From Undaria pinnatifida (lineage: Eukaryota; Sar; Phaeophyceae; Laminariales; Alariaceae): DNA of 64,000 nt. A program made the translations under genes and the position numbers. Below are positions 11,586-22,256 of this stretch, in pieces. Where the stretch lies: the NCBI GenBank assembly GCA_012845835.1, contig JABAKD010000020.1:13878268-13942267 (forward strand). Direction: 5' to 3'. The notes under the pieces are model-generated. The model ran no database searches and was not told the origin of the DNA. It worked only from the letters and a program-made list of their open reading frames with translations. Position 1 is the first letter of the stretch. The number at the start of each line of letters is the position of its first letter.

Positions 11586-12083
11586 AGCAATGCACCCGGG
11601 AGCGCAAACTATGTCGTTTCTTATGACTCCGACCTCCCTATCTCGTTTACCGCGGTGGAAGGGCCAGTAGAAGAAGAAGCGTTCTGGCCGTTCGGGCCCA
11701 TAGATGAACCAGACCACACCAGCGGGCTGTTCGGATCTATCAACAACCTCAGTAGAGAGGAGAATGGCGGCTCGGCCTTTATGATCGAGGAAGGACCAGT
11801 GCAAAAGCTGTAGCTTCGCGACTGCATCGCCGGCATTCTGGCTGCGATCACCCGTGCTCTGGTGATGCTGGCCATGCTTCCCTATCTGTGGCTCTCATTC
11901 GGCAACTCTCTTTATGCCCGCATGATCTCGACGAACACCAATGAGCAGCCCGAAACGTTTGGGGTTATCACCAGCACGGAGCAAGAGTCGGCTCTCGTGG
12001 CTGGTCCTACGGCGGGGCGGCAAGCCCACTGCAGCAACGCGTCTGTGAATGTGCCGGTGGACAGTGGCGCGTCCAGACACTAA
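11586..12083 (+). pseudogene. Copia protease region
   Basis: After the gag stop the frame continues in acidic linker sequence. One more stop intervenes before an open frame that ends in VDSGASRH at about 12057-12080. DSGA is the aspartic protease active-site signature of retrotransposon proteases. The TAA immediately after it separates the protease from pol. The catalytic Asp is intact, but the polyprotein cannot be made as one chain. Confidence 0.8.
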
Positions 12084-12180
12084 TTCGATGATGCCATCAT
12101 CCCCAGACTGCGTGACAGGTTGGACGACTACAAGGTTTTGGATACGCCAAAAACAAGCTCAACCCCCGGGGGGGGGAGAA

Positions 12181-13503
12181 ATGATTGCTACAGTGCAGGG
12201 GCTTCTCCGGAGCTGTCTTATTGACGACAAAGGAGTACTGCGCTTAGTTCAACGTTCGTGTCTGGTCGTACCCGGCCTAGGGCGTGACCTGTTATCGGTG
12301 AAACAAGCGGCGTGCAACGGTGTCGTGTTCATTTTTGACATGAACACCCCGAGATTGGAGACAGACAAATTCACAATTCCACTTCAAGAGCTGGGGTACG
12401 ATCTTTACTTTTTCTCGCTTTATTTCAACGACGGGATCGACAGGCCGGAGCTGGCAATGCACGTTGCGACTAGCGCTAACCTGTGGCACAAACGACTAGG
12501 GCACCAAAATCGCAAGAGCCTGGATATTCTACAGAATTTTGACAACAGCGGGGTGATCTTCGATGGGACCGTGACAAACTGCGACGTGTGTACCGTGGGA
12601 AAGAGTCACCAGCTTGCTCACCCGAAGACGACTGGTCACAAAGTCAAGTTTGCTTTTCAGCTGGTTTTCGTAGGCCTGATGGGACCTTTGACACCAGAGG
12701 CACTCGGGGGGTACAAGTACGTCACCAAGATCTCCGACGAATACACCAAGTGGATGGAGATCTACCTGCTGAAGTCCAAGCACGACATTTTAAGTTCGTT
12801 TCAGATGTTCGTACAATCTGTGGTGATCCCCAGTGGTTTCCGCGTGGAGCGTTTAGGGGCTGGCAAAGGGGGTGATTTTACCAGCAAGGAGTTCCAGAAT
12901 TATTGTCTTCAGACGGAGGTGTCACTCGAATTCGCCAGCACAAACACGCCACAGCAAATAGGTATGTCCGGGCGCGTTGGAAGAACTCTCGCAGCTCAGG
13001 TACGGTGCACGCTCACCGACAGCGGACTGCCAAAGTTTCTCTGGGGAGAATTGATGTTCACGACAGCGTTCCTGGGGAACAGAGCACCACATTCCGCGAT
13101 CGTCATGCAGTCCCCGTACAAGCTGCTACGCGGAACAGAGCCGGATCTTCGGCTTCTTCGAGTTATCGGTGCCAGGGCCTTCGTCCACATCGAGATGCAT
13201 TCCCAAAAGCTCGAACTCAAGACGGTGGAAGGACGACTGGTGGGATATAGCAACAACAGCAAGAGCTACCGCGTCTACGATCCAGTGATCCGGCGCATTA
13301 TGGAAAGCAGAAACGTCATCTTCATCGAGACGCCATCGCGACTGCTTCCGCCACCGTCGGAGGTATCACATACGCAGCTTCTTCCCCGTCGAGCAACGCA
13401 ACGAACGTCCACAATTACACCACAGATGACGACTTTTTGCGGGATCTTCGCGACTACACTTCGGTGTTGGAACATCTTACCAGTTCTTCTGCGGGCCACA
13501 TAA
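12181..13503 (+). pseudogene. Copia integrase, catalytic triad lost
   Basis: A long open frame carries the GAG-pre-integrase zinc domain (LWHKRLGH...CDVC, about 12481-12590), the integrase core and the Copia C-terminal segment with GYSNNSKSYRVY. The integrase would splice the cDNA into the host genome. All three positions that should hold the acidic metal-binding residues are glycine here: FVGLMGP (GGC at 12673), GAGKGGDF (GGC at 12862) and MSGRVGR (GGG at 12970). Each is one A-to-G change away from the expected Asp or Glu codon. The reading frame survives, but the enzyme should be dead. Confidence 0.92.
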
Positions 13504-13997
13504 CCGCAGGCGGGCTCTCAACGAACCCACCGATGGCCGAACTCTTGGATCGGATCAGGGACATCACCCGGAGGGACATACTGGCCGGAGGAGCCGCAGG
13601 ATTGCCGCTCGAGGGGTTGAAGTCCGGGGGATCGTCGGCGGAGGACGTCCTAAAAGGAGGCATTATACGAGACGGAACATTGCCAGAGGGAGTTTGGCAG
13701 GAGGGCGTTCAAGATCTTCGAGGACAAGGTGACTTTCCCGGATATTGCACACGAGACGCACGGAGCAGAATCAACCGTGGAGTACGCCTACGCCGCGACC
13801 AACGTTCAAAATTGTTCGGCGGGGGAGAATATGGAAGTAATTCCTAACACTTCCAACAAGTCATGAATCTACCGGCCAATGCGCAGTGGAAGGCGGACCC
13901 AGACAAGGAAGTGGCAAGCCTAAAAAAGGAACGAGGTATATACCCTCCTGCCGATGACCGCTGTCCCCACAGGACACAAGATTATCGGCAGATGCCG
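13504..13997 (+). pseudogene. Copia integrase-RT linker and RT N-terminus
   Basis: Frameshifted sequence continues the polyprotein. From 13863 it reads MNLPANAQWK and ASLKK, then in another frame GVYTLLPMTAVPTGHKIIG. This is the start of a Copia reverse transcriptase (RVT_2). It stops abruptly near 13997, where an inverted segment begins. Confidence 0.8.
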
Positions 13998-14250
13998 TCC
14001 AGCCAATTTCCATCAGATGTTCGACGATAGTTTTCCATCAATTGATTGACCTCTGGTGAAGGCCATACCAGCTTTTAAGAAGTCTCATGACCATTCGGAC
14101 TCCGTTGTTGTCGAACTCTTCGTATCCGGGTACCAACTTGACGTAAACTTCCTCCGCGACATCGGCATTCAAAAACGCGGTGTTATAGTCTAACTGCCAG
14201 CACTCCACATTGTATTCCGACGTTATCGCCAGTACCATGCAGATGATGTG
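13998..14250 (-). pseudogene. inverted fragment of the Copia reverse transcriptase
   Basis: On the minus strand, opposite to the rest of the element, there is a clear RT palm piece: ECWQLDYNTAFLNADV, VYVKLVPGYEEF, VMRLLKSWYGLHQ. It continues, with changes, as the stretch before IVEHLMEIG. In an intact element this belongs on the plus strand downstream of GHKIIG. The YVDD catalytic box is not present anywhere in the element, so inversion was accompanied by loss of the rest of RT and most of RNase H. Confidence 0.88.
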
Positions 14251-14420
14251 GAGCCTGCATGCGGTACTTTTTCATCCAGGAGCTAGTCAAGGAGGGAAGA
14301 ATCTCCATCAATTACGTGAAGGCAGAGGACTAACTCGCTGACATCGGTACTCCAAGTACCTCGGTAAGCACAGGCTCTGCTACCTCCTCGAATTAATCAG
14401 CGAGTTCACGGCATGAAATA
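14251..14420 (+). pseudogene. Copia RNase H C-terminal remnant
   Basis: Back on the plus strand the sequence reads RYFFIQELVKEGRI, INYVKAED, then a stop, LADIG, and after a frame change YLGKHRLCYLLELISEF. This is the tail of a Copia RNase H domain. It lacks the catalytic residues, which lay in the deleted part. Confidence 0.8.
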
Positions 14421-14773
14421 GAGAAATCTGGAGTTTTGGTTTGTGTACTTGACGCTTTCACGGGGATATGGAAGTTGGCGTATGTATGGGGGAGTTTTCT
14501 GATTCCTTGCTTTTTTTTTTGAGTCAGTGCTGCACACGGCAGACTTGAATGTGGCCCTGATGCGTTTTGGCCGATGTTTTGTGATTAAGAGTAACCTTGT
14601 AGCATACATATGCATTCCATTGCGTTGACAAGCTCACCAGTGTAAGAGGGCACCGTTTGAAACATCTCACTGCAGTCTATAAGTCAAGAAGTAAACCCCA
14701 CGGTGAAAGTTCTTCGTAACGAGAGCACTTTGTTTTGCGGCACTGCGGCTGTATTTGAATACGCGACATCCAT

Positions 14774-14782
14774 TGAGGGGGA
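14774..14782 (+). promoter_or_regulatory. Copia polypurine tract
   Basis: GAGGGGGAG abuts the first base of the 3' LTR, where plus-strand DNA synthesis would be primed. Confidence 0.85.
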
Positions 14783-15451
14783 GTGTTAAGAAATAGGTAT
14801 CGTCAACCTATGGCCATTATCAATGTTCAGTAGCGAATGTACAGCTCCCTGTTAGCACTTGCTGCAGCGCCACAGCAGTAGCAGGTAGCCTACAGAGTTG
14901 TTGATCAGTGTGGCATTGCCATGTATTATCGTAGTCAATGCATATCGTAGCATAGGCGAAACCTACCGGATTCCAAGTACCAAGTTACGCCGCACAGAAA
15001 TCAGCAGCCGTGATATTGATGTTGTTTACTACAGGAATCGCCGTCCTTGTAATCAATCGTGGTTTTATGTTCTAGGGTAAGGGTTATACGAAGATCGTAT
15101 CTTAGGATTATTCGAGAAAACTAACAAGGAAAGTTCTTGACAGTCCCGAAACCGTCTGCAGGCTTCTTCTCGAGCACAATCAGTAATCTAGACTTCGTAC
15201 ACGTAGAGTTCTGGAACTAGAAACTCGGTTGAAGCCAATGAAACAAGGTGCAGCTTCCTCTTCTGCTCTCACGTGTCAACGAGCATCTGAACTTATCACA
15301 GTGTATCGTCCTAAGGTTTTCTGGCACCATTTTCAAGCGTCATCAACTCTTCACATCCTCGACACAGCGTGTCTGCTCGGTCGGTCTAACGGCCACCTGC
15401 ACCAGCCTTTGCAGCCTACTGCGGAGTACCATCTGATGGTATTTCTCAACA
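14783..15451 (+). repeat. Copia 3' LTR
   Basis: 669 bp, TGTTAAGAAATA to TATTTCTCAACA, preceded directly by the polypurine tract and followed by the AGCCG target duplication. Compared with the 5' LTR it has small indels near 14890, 14955 and 15323 and mostly transitions. Confidence 0.95.
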
Positions 15452-15654
15452 AGCCGCACATATACGCAGGGGTTTTGTTTTTGGGAAATTCGGAGAAACG
15501 CTGGTTCCACGAATTGAAACATACATGAGCACAAGATGCGGCTCCTCAAAACCCTCAAAATTCGCTCCCACGCCTCTGAATGGATAGACTCTGCAGCCGG
15601 GCGGATAGGAGGAAGACTACGAAATGGCAATGTCACTAGCCGAAGACGTCATTT

Positions 15655-15915
15655 GTTAGGAGCCTAGGTTGGACACAGAGTATCCCTGGAGGTCTGCCTA
15701 TTCAGCATGTCCTTAGGGTTACTCACTCAGAAGGAGAAAAGCAGCTTGATATAATCCCCAGGGTCGATATGGCATCTTGACAGGAAGGGGTCATGCTCTC
15801 CCCTTCCCGCCTCATGATTATCCCGAATACAAAACGCCATCCTGACGAAACAAAAACGGATTAACTACCAATTTTTGGAGCGATTACCCGGCCTTTCAAG
15901 GCCGTACCATAACAT
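15655..15915 (+). repeat. direct repeat flanking the Copia element, right copy
   Basis: The shorter partner of 8560-9012, with the same order of shared words and the same orientation. Confidence 0.6.
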
Positions 15916-16054
15916 CCCCTTGACGTCACCAATTTGCTCGTCTTGACTTTTTTTGCCTCCCGTTTTGTTTTTTTTTCGACCCGCCTCGAAGAAATCGTGA
16001 CAGTATCGCCGGCAAATTGCGACGGAAAAGAACGGGATCCTCCGGTATGAGTCG

Positions 16055-16292
16055 TTCTACGGTAGCCCCCCCACTTTTCTTTAACGAAATCGCCGGTTTT
16101 GAAAGCAACTCCCGGGCGTATTTATTGAAACATGGTGCCCCTTGCCACCCCGACGCCACCGTTCGATAGTCCTTTGCAAACAAGAAAGTATGTGAAGATC
16201 TTAGCTGCCTATCATCCTTTCTCGTGTCAAGCAGCCATGAAACAAACGGTTGTTCAAGAAAATCGCTGGTTCGGGGGGGGGCTATCGTAGAA
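16055..16292. mobile_element. MITE family 2, copy 1
   Basis: 238 bp. The left end reads TTCTACGGTAGCCCCCC and the reverse complement of the right end TTCTACGATAGCCCCCC. The next inner bases (AAATCGCCGG on the left, AAATCGC on the right) are also inverted. The body shares GTTCGATAGTCC and CTTGCCA words with copies at 54577-54811 and 56264-56514. It is non-coding. The superfamily is not identifiable by eye. Confidence 0.85.
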
Positions 16293-16972
16293 TCAGTCGT
16301 CTACAAATGTAAACGAAGCATTATTGGGATGATACATCGACAATATTTTTCTTCCTGTCGATGAAAGGCTGCTGCTGTTGTTGTCTTCTTTTTGCCGCAA
16401 GTTTCCCATGACGGAGCGTATATATAACCCGCCCGCTACGAAAGAAGTGCCTTCCATGGAAGGTTTTTGTCCTCCCCTTTTTTGGCCGCATACATTTCAT
16501 CATGGCGGAATGTTTAGCTTTGCGCCTTGCGGAAGAAGTGCCTTGCATGTTCGTGCGGTCAGCTAGCTATGTCTGCTCCAACGAGCGCTCGCCGACGTTA
16601 CATCAAACGCGAACAACTTGACAGCAGTAATGACATTCCTGTACGCAACTTCCTAGCGACAGGTATTATTGTACTATCTTATACCTGGTACTACATACTA
16701 CAATGACCTCGCTCTGATATCTACCGCTTAGGTACACACCGCACCGATCATCGATAGGTGTGTTTTTCGAGAGAGCTAAAGAGCTAAAAAACACCAGCTG
16801 CTATATGTACTATTCCAGCGAATGTGGCAAGCAGTAGCCGCTGCAAAAAAGCTGGCGGGAGGGGGTGACACTCCTCACTATATCTACAACGCAGCTTTTT
16901 CCCGGGACAAAAGCACAGCACGCCACACTACACACACGTGCAGACATGCTTCGAACACAGTACATCAGCAGC
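16293..16972. other. intergenic, nothing recognised
   Basis: No supported gene. A TACCTGGTA word occurs at 16682. Confidence 0.45.
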
Positions 16973-17162
16973 AGTAGTGATCCCTCTGTAGTCTCTGTAG
17001 TGCTGGTATATGCACTATAGAGGGAAATATCGGCACTATAGCGGCAGCAGGCACTACTCCGCACACTGCCGCCACTTGCTGCTCCCCTGTGTCAAGCGAT
17101 TCCACAGGCACTGTAACGAGCAACCGGCACTACTCAACCGGCCCTATAGAGGAGCTACTACT
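16973..17162 (+). mobile_element. MITE family 1, copy C
   Basis: It starts AGTAGTGATCCCTCTGTAG and ends CCTATAGAGGAGCTACTACT, an imperfect inverted pair. The interior GAGCAACCGGCACTACTCAA matches copies B and D closely. Confidence 0.7.
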
Positions 17163-17466
17163 GTACCATCAGCTTCTTTAGGACCCAGGTGTATACGTAC
17201 AGCGCTCGAAAGGACAAGAAGAGCGATCTTCCCAACCTCCTACAGGCAGACTGTGCAACCGCTGCACAAAAAAATTAGCATCATCCTGCGCGTGTGTCGA
17301 CAAAGCCCCCTTCCGTCCAAGGTCAGACACCTTCCCTACCCCCTTTAGCCCTGGCTACTTTGTGTGGACGCTGCTCTATGCTGCTGCAATCGTCATATTT
17401 TCCGGCAACAGTTCCTTCGATCACATCCCAAAAAAGAGTTAGAAGGTTTAGCGGGTACCCCTTTGG

Positions 17467-17760
17467 CTAGAGCTGTGAGCCGGCAAGACTTGACTCACCA
17501 ACGAAATAGTCTCTAGTCGGACTATTAATAATAAGCAGTCGTTTTCCGGAGGTGCCGACAATCCATTCTTGTGAAAAGGACTGCTTGATACGTAGCGCGT
17601 TTTTTTCTTTCAATGCCCCTCCCCACCTAGCCCGGGGGAGGCTGATTTAGCTCGCTTCACTCGCATGACTTAAGTCGACAAGTCGGCTGACCATCAGCTG
17701 GTTTCACCGGCCGACTTGCCGACTAAAGTCACTTAGTTGACCACCGATACCTACCGAATA
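17467..17760 (+). repeat. direct repeat, copy 1 (hairpin-bearing)
   Basis: Shares GCTGTGAG, CAGTCGTTTTCCGGA, CACCTAGCCCGGGGGAGG and GACTTAAGTCGACAAG with 18143-18423, in direct orientation about 380 bp apart. Near the right end is a strong inverted repeat: AGTCGACAAGTCGGC against GCCGACTTGCCGACT. The pair could be long terminal repeats of a small element or a simple segmental duplication. Confidence 0.7.
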
Positions 17761-18142
17761 GTTAAAAAAAACGACAAAAAAAAACAAAACTGCCCTCTAG
17801 GGCAATTTTTCCTGTTGTTGACCCTGGCAGCATCAAGGGTGAAGCGTGAGTCATGACGTATATATACGAACACCTCAAAGGGGAACACATTTATTGTAAA
17901 AAACACTCGGCCGAGGTACCACGCGGCTTGCGAAGATATATTATCCCCCAAAGAGAAACATATCTGTCTGTAAAAATGCGCGGCCGCAGTAACTATCACG
18001 GGCCTTGCAAAGATGGGAGTATCGACCACTCAACGATTGGTCGAGAACTCGCAGCTGACTGTTGACGCGTTCGACAGCGATTTTCATGACAATATATGTA
18101 TATATGTGACGATTCCAGCATCGGCCACACAAAGCGGTAGCG

Positions 18143-18423
18143 CTGTGAGACGGCAAGACTTAACTCACCAACTAGCCTCTAGTCGTACTAATAGTCAGTC
18201 GTTTTCCGGAAGTGCCGACTATCCGACTTACTGGGTTCCCATACTTGTAGGAAGGATTGTTTGATACGGAGCGCATTTTTTTCTTGCTTGGGCGCTCCCA
18301 CCTAGCCCGGGGGAGGTTGATTTGCCTCTCGCTTCATTCGCAAGACTTAAGTCGACAAGACGGCTGCCCACCAGCCGACTTGCCGACTAAAGTCACTAAG
18401 TTGGCTACCGGTACCTACCGATT
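18143..18423 (+). repeat. direct repeat, copy 2 (hairpin-bearing)
   Basis: The partner of 17467-17760, keeping the same terminal hairpin. Most differences are transitions and small gaps. Confidence 0.7.
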
Positions 18424-19540
18424 AATTTTAATGTCGTGAAATCCTGCCGACTTACCGCTCTACAAAGCGGTCTTGAACCGCGGGTTAGGGCGAGCGTGAC
18501 CAATTAATGGGTCCGAAAGCATTGTACGAAGCAGAACGTAGCTGCCCGACACCAGCGAAGCATGAAATACGACGACCCGTGCTATGCATACGGTAAGCAG
18601 GATGCACCGAAACTTGCTGAGGTCTCTCGGGTGAGGAGCTCTCTCTCTCTATATATATTTATGTATACTATATATGTGAATATACATCTCCGACCAATGC
18701 TACGGTAGCCCTGGGGGTTATATTGTTTTGGGCACTTTTTTTTCAGTGGCTCGGTTGTCACTCGCGCGAGTGAACCTCCCTGTTCCTCGCGGTCACACGG
18801 CCTTCGTGTGCTGTTTAACATCCTCGATGTGAAACACGGAAAGGGATGGTTTGCTACGCTGCAACCAAAAAAACCGCCCAACGCGTTTTCGTCCGTAATG
18901 TACAGACGAGTCACCCGCGCGAGTGCCTCAGATCCGGTAGTGAAAACTGGGGGCAACCCCCTACCTTACAGCAGCCTTGATCGCGCTCCCCAATAAAATT
19001 TATCAAGAAAATTAAGCGTTCAACGCGAAATGATCGATCCAACAAACCTAGCTATACTAGGTATATACATAAATGAATGCCAAAACTAGAAGGTATTGTC
19101 GGCTTCTTTTTTTTTTGGCGGATTTTTTTCCAATTTTTGGTAGAAGTGCGCGCCAAGATAGCAAGTTTTGGGAAACTTCATTTTTTTCGTTATAAAAAAC
19201 GGACCTAACGCAAAAGCACGAACGGTGTGCATCAACGATTTTTGGTCACTTCCTCAGTTTTGGGGACAACATACTTGGAACTAATAAAGGGAGGGATTTT
19301 AGGGGCTCTGAAGGGGTTAATACACGTTTTGGCCATAAAGCACTACCCTAAGCCACGGGTGTGCTGCAGGGCGCTCGTCACGTATGGTAAAGCTTGGAGC
19401 GGCTCGTTTTTCTTCTTTCGGTGGTCTCTTACTCCCGGCAGACCGAGGACAAGCTGATAAGCTTTCTAGCCTATTTGTTTTTCTTTCAAGATGCTGCAGT
19501 TCTCGCCAGGAACTCGCGGTGGTTGAAACTTGAAACTGTA
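18424..19540. other. intergenic, nothing recognised
   Basis: No supported gene; a short (CT)n/(TA)n microsatellite lies at about 18637-18680. Confidence 0.45.
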
Positions 19541-19544
19541 GTCA

Positions 19545-20150
19545 GCCCAACCCAACCCAACCCAACCCAACCCGACCCTGCCCTGCTGGGTAGGCCCTTG
19601 CCTTGACGGCATGCCTGAGAGAGTGCCTGAACCACATTCCTCAAACATGGGTGCCTGTACCACCACACTGCTGTCATGCCTATCTTGCCTATCTTCCGTC
19701 GGGCACGGACACGCACGTAGGCACGCGTAAAAGCCACTCCAGGGGCACTCGAAAACAACGCCGTTAGTTTGGAACACCCGAAAACAGGGGAAAAGGGAGA
19801 TATAGGCTGCATGTACGTCTGCCACTGGGCCTGCCCGAAACAAGTGAAACAGGTCTAACTACGGTCTACCACGAACACTCCATCATCAGTCACGGGCGTT
19901 CGGCCGACGAATTCCACACTACAACCTAGTAAATACGGTCACCGCACCCCTAAAATGCTGAACATTTCATATTTTTGTCAGATTTCTTCGGCCTGAAAGA
20001 AGGCCTGAACCACTTGTTCTAATTTACGGGCGCGCCTGATGAACCGCTGCTTTCGTGCCTACCTTACCTATCTTTCGTCAGGCGTGCGTAAAAACCGTTC
20101 CGGGCACTCGAAAATGACGCCGTTCGTCCGGAACTCCCATTGCATCTTAT
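19545..20150. repeat. CCCAA microsatellite and degenerate direct repeat
   Basis: CCCAA is repeated about five times at 19545-19575. The segment 19600-19790 is loosely repeated at 19990-20150 with the shared words GCCTGAACCAC, CGTGCCTA or CATGCCTA, CTATCTT, GGGCACTCGAAAA and ACGCCGTT. Confidence 0.6.
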
Positions 20151-20864
20151 CACGCGTATTACCACTTGAAAGAGAAAACAGCTTGAGTTTAGCATAGGAC
20201 GTGCCCTGGGGCGTTCAAAAGGGTTCAGACACGTCTCAAGCCTGTCGCAAGGCAAAACCCCTTGAACACCGGTAGATAGTCACGTTTAAGTCGTGTTTTT
20301 GCAGCTCAGGCATTCGTAATTCAACTGCGGCGTGCCTACCTACACGTGCCTGATACACGTGCCTGAAAGCTGATACTAGGGCTTACTGCTGAGGCAATGC
20401 TACTTGTTGTGCTGCTGTACTGGTGTTTACCCGCGTGGGGACCCATGAAATGGTCGGTCCTAACGGACACTAAACAATCACGAATCCTGACAAAATATCA
20501 CGATTCATTTTAGACTTCTGAAATATCATTTTCTCACAAAAAAAATAACGTTTTTTTTCTCAGAAATCCTTACTTCAGTTTTTATGGAAAATGCCCAAAA
20601 CGATTCAAAGTCCGGATTCGTGACGAAAATATCACGATTTCTTGAAAAGGTCGCTGTGTTTAAAACACGATTCCTGATATTTTTTTTGTTCGTTAAGAAC
20701 GGGCTTAAAGCATGAAAAAAAAAACGACCGAGCGCAAGCTTACCCAGCGTCTACGAAGAGCGTGCAGCCTCGTTACCGCATACGCCGCGCGCGCATCGTA
20801 CTACTCCTCCTTACGTTTCCCTTCCGAGAGACCCCCGTACTCGATCAGCCCGGGTTAACATAGT

Positions 20865-21065
20865 TCGTGCGGCCAATGCCACAATCTTGACTGCATTTTG
20901 ACCTGTTTCTCCTCCGCCTCGACGAGGTCATAGCCCATTTGGGTTTTCAGATGGAAAACTTGATGATCTAAGCCGACGATGGCAGCATATTTCACAAGAA
21001 TCGACCCGGCCTGCTGGAAAGATCAGGTGACGAAGATTTTATTCGGTTTGAACTCCAACACAAGT
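20865..21065 (-). pseudogene. possible decayed coding fragment, unassigned
   Basis: Reading the minus strand gives a plausible protein stretch, VKYAAIVGLDHQVF then GYDLVEAEEKQVKMQS, with one stop upstream of it. It looks coding by residue mix but matches no family I recognise. A chance frame is a real alternative. Confidence 0.25.
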
Positions 21066-22050
21066 GCCGCTTGGGACACGCGTACAGCTTGCACTGGCGC
21101 GTGCCGCCTACTCGCACCATGATGGAAAAAAACGTGTGTATACTTCTGTTTTATCGCTGGACATGGGACCCGAAGAGGCTACTAGCAGTCTCTTAAGGGT
21201 TACAACCCTTTGGGGCTGTGGGTACGTCACAGGCCAGCCGCTTACGTGAATTCACCCTCTAGAGAGAAAATGTTATGAATAAAAATAACAATTACAGCAT
21301 CAGCAACGTGGGCTGATAGTCAAAGGCATGGTTCAGCCGCGTTAAGTTTTGGGTCTGACGATGATGTCTTCAAGTCCCCGTTCATGTCGGGCTCCAACGC
21401 AAGGACTTGCGTGACACGCGCCGCGTAGATCGAAGTATGGTTTGCTGCGCGCATACACCATGATAACACCACATTTTTCATTTACTAACATGACAAAAAA
21501 TACATCAACTGTGAGTTAGACGGATTGAGCGGTCGATACCAGCTTCGAAATGCGGCGTGACACTTCTAATAAAAATGTTTCAAATACGTAAGGTGCGAGT
21601 TCGACTGGTTGAGTGGTCGATACTTCGCTTTGCAAGCTAATTGATATGGCGGCTGCGCGTGTTCTATATTTCTTGTAAGAGTTTGCCTTGTCGCTGTACA
21701 CGGGGCCCAAAACGGATAGTTGCCCGTGGCTGTGTAGCAGTCGAGGAACATGAGCCCATGCAGGACAATGGCGCGCCCAATGAAATACAAGAAAAAGGCG
21801 GACAAATAACACAAGCAACGAAAAGTGGTCGTGGCTGCATACACCCCTCTTACACGTCACCAAATCGGATAATTTCGTTCAAGTTCATGGTCTCTGCAGA
21901 CCGAAAACACAAAAATAACACTAAAAATAAACCAATAACAAAAGCACAAAAAAGGCAAGACGGAAAATACAAAGCAAAAAAAAGACAAAAAAGACAAAAA
22001 CATCCAAACAGGCAACAGATACGATGTATCGTATCATATCTAGCAGTCGT
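21066..22050. other. intergenic, nothing recognised
   Basis: No supported gene. The A-rich block 21900-22020 produces a Lys/Gln-rich frame of low complexity. Confidence 0.45.
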
Positions 22051-22088
22051 AGCGATCGTCTTTTATGGCCGTTGAATTAACCTTATAG

Positions 22089-22256
22089 TCAGTCCTCGAC
22101 CGGGGGACTGGGCGCCACCTCCTCCAACACGCCTCCCAGCTGTTCGAAAACATTCGTCGCCGACATGGCGCGGCCCTTGTCTTCGTAAGCCTTCCGGCTG
22201 GCATGTCGAGTCCAGGCACACGCCCACCAGGCAGCCCAAAGCCGCAGCTCCCGCGC
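22089..22256 (-). CDS. NAXD: NAXD exon 4 (C-terminus)
   Basis: It reads [16 protein letters not shown], then AYEDKGRAM and the stop TGA at 22091-22089. The pattern matches the family's final helices (ACxxTR ... GR). The acceptor is GCAAAAAG just upstream on the minus strand; a second AG eight bases in is possible. The +strand and other-frame reads here are shadows. Confidence 0.75.
   Translation of the reverse strand, partial: ARELRLWAAWWACAWTRHASRKAYEDKGRAMSATNVFEQLGGVLEEVAPSPPVED

Larger units (their letters stand above)
9033..15451 (+). mobile_element. full-length degenerate Ty1/Copia LTR retrotransposon
   Basis: The element is 6419 bp with two LTRs in direct orientation and the inner order gag, protease, integrase, reverse transcriptase, RNase H. 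Integrase ahead of RT marks the Copia class. The 5-bp target duplication AGCCG lies at 9028-9032 and 15452-15456, so the ends have not been swapped since insertion. The LTRs differ at roughly 26 of about 660 aligned positions by eye (near 4 percent) plus several indels, so the insertion is not recent. Stops, frameshifts, a gag insertion, catalytic losses and an internal inversion make it incapable of autonomous movement. Confidence 0.95.
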
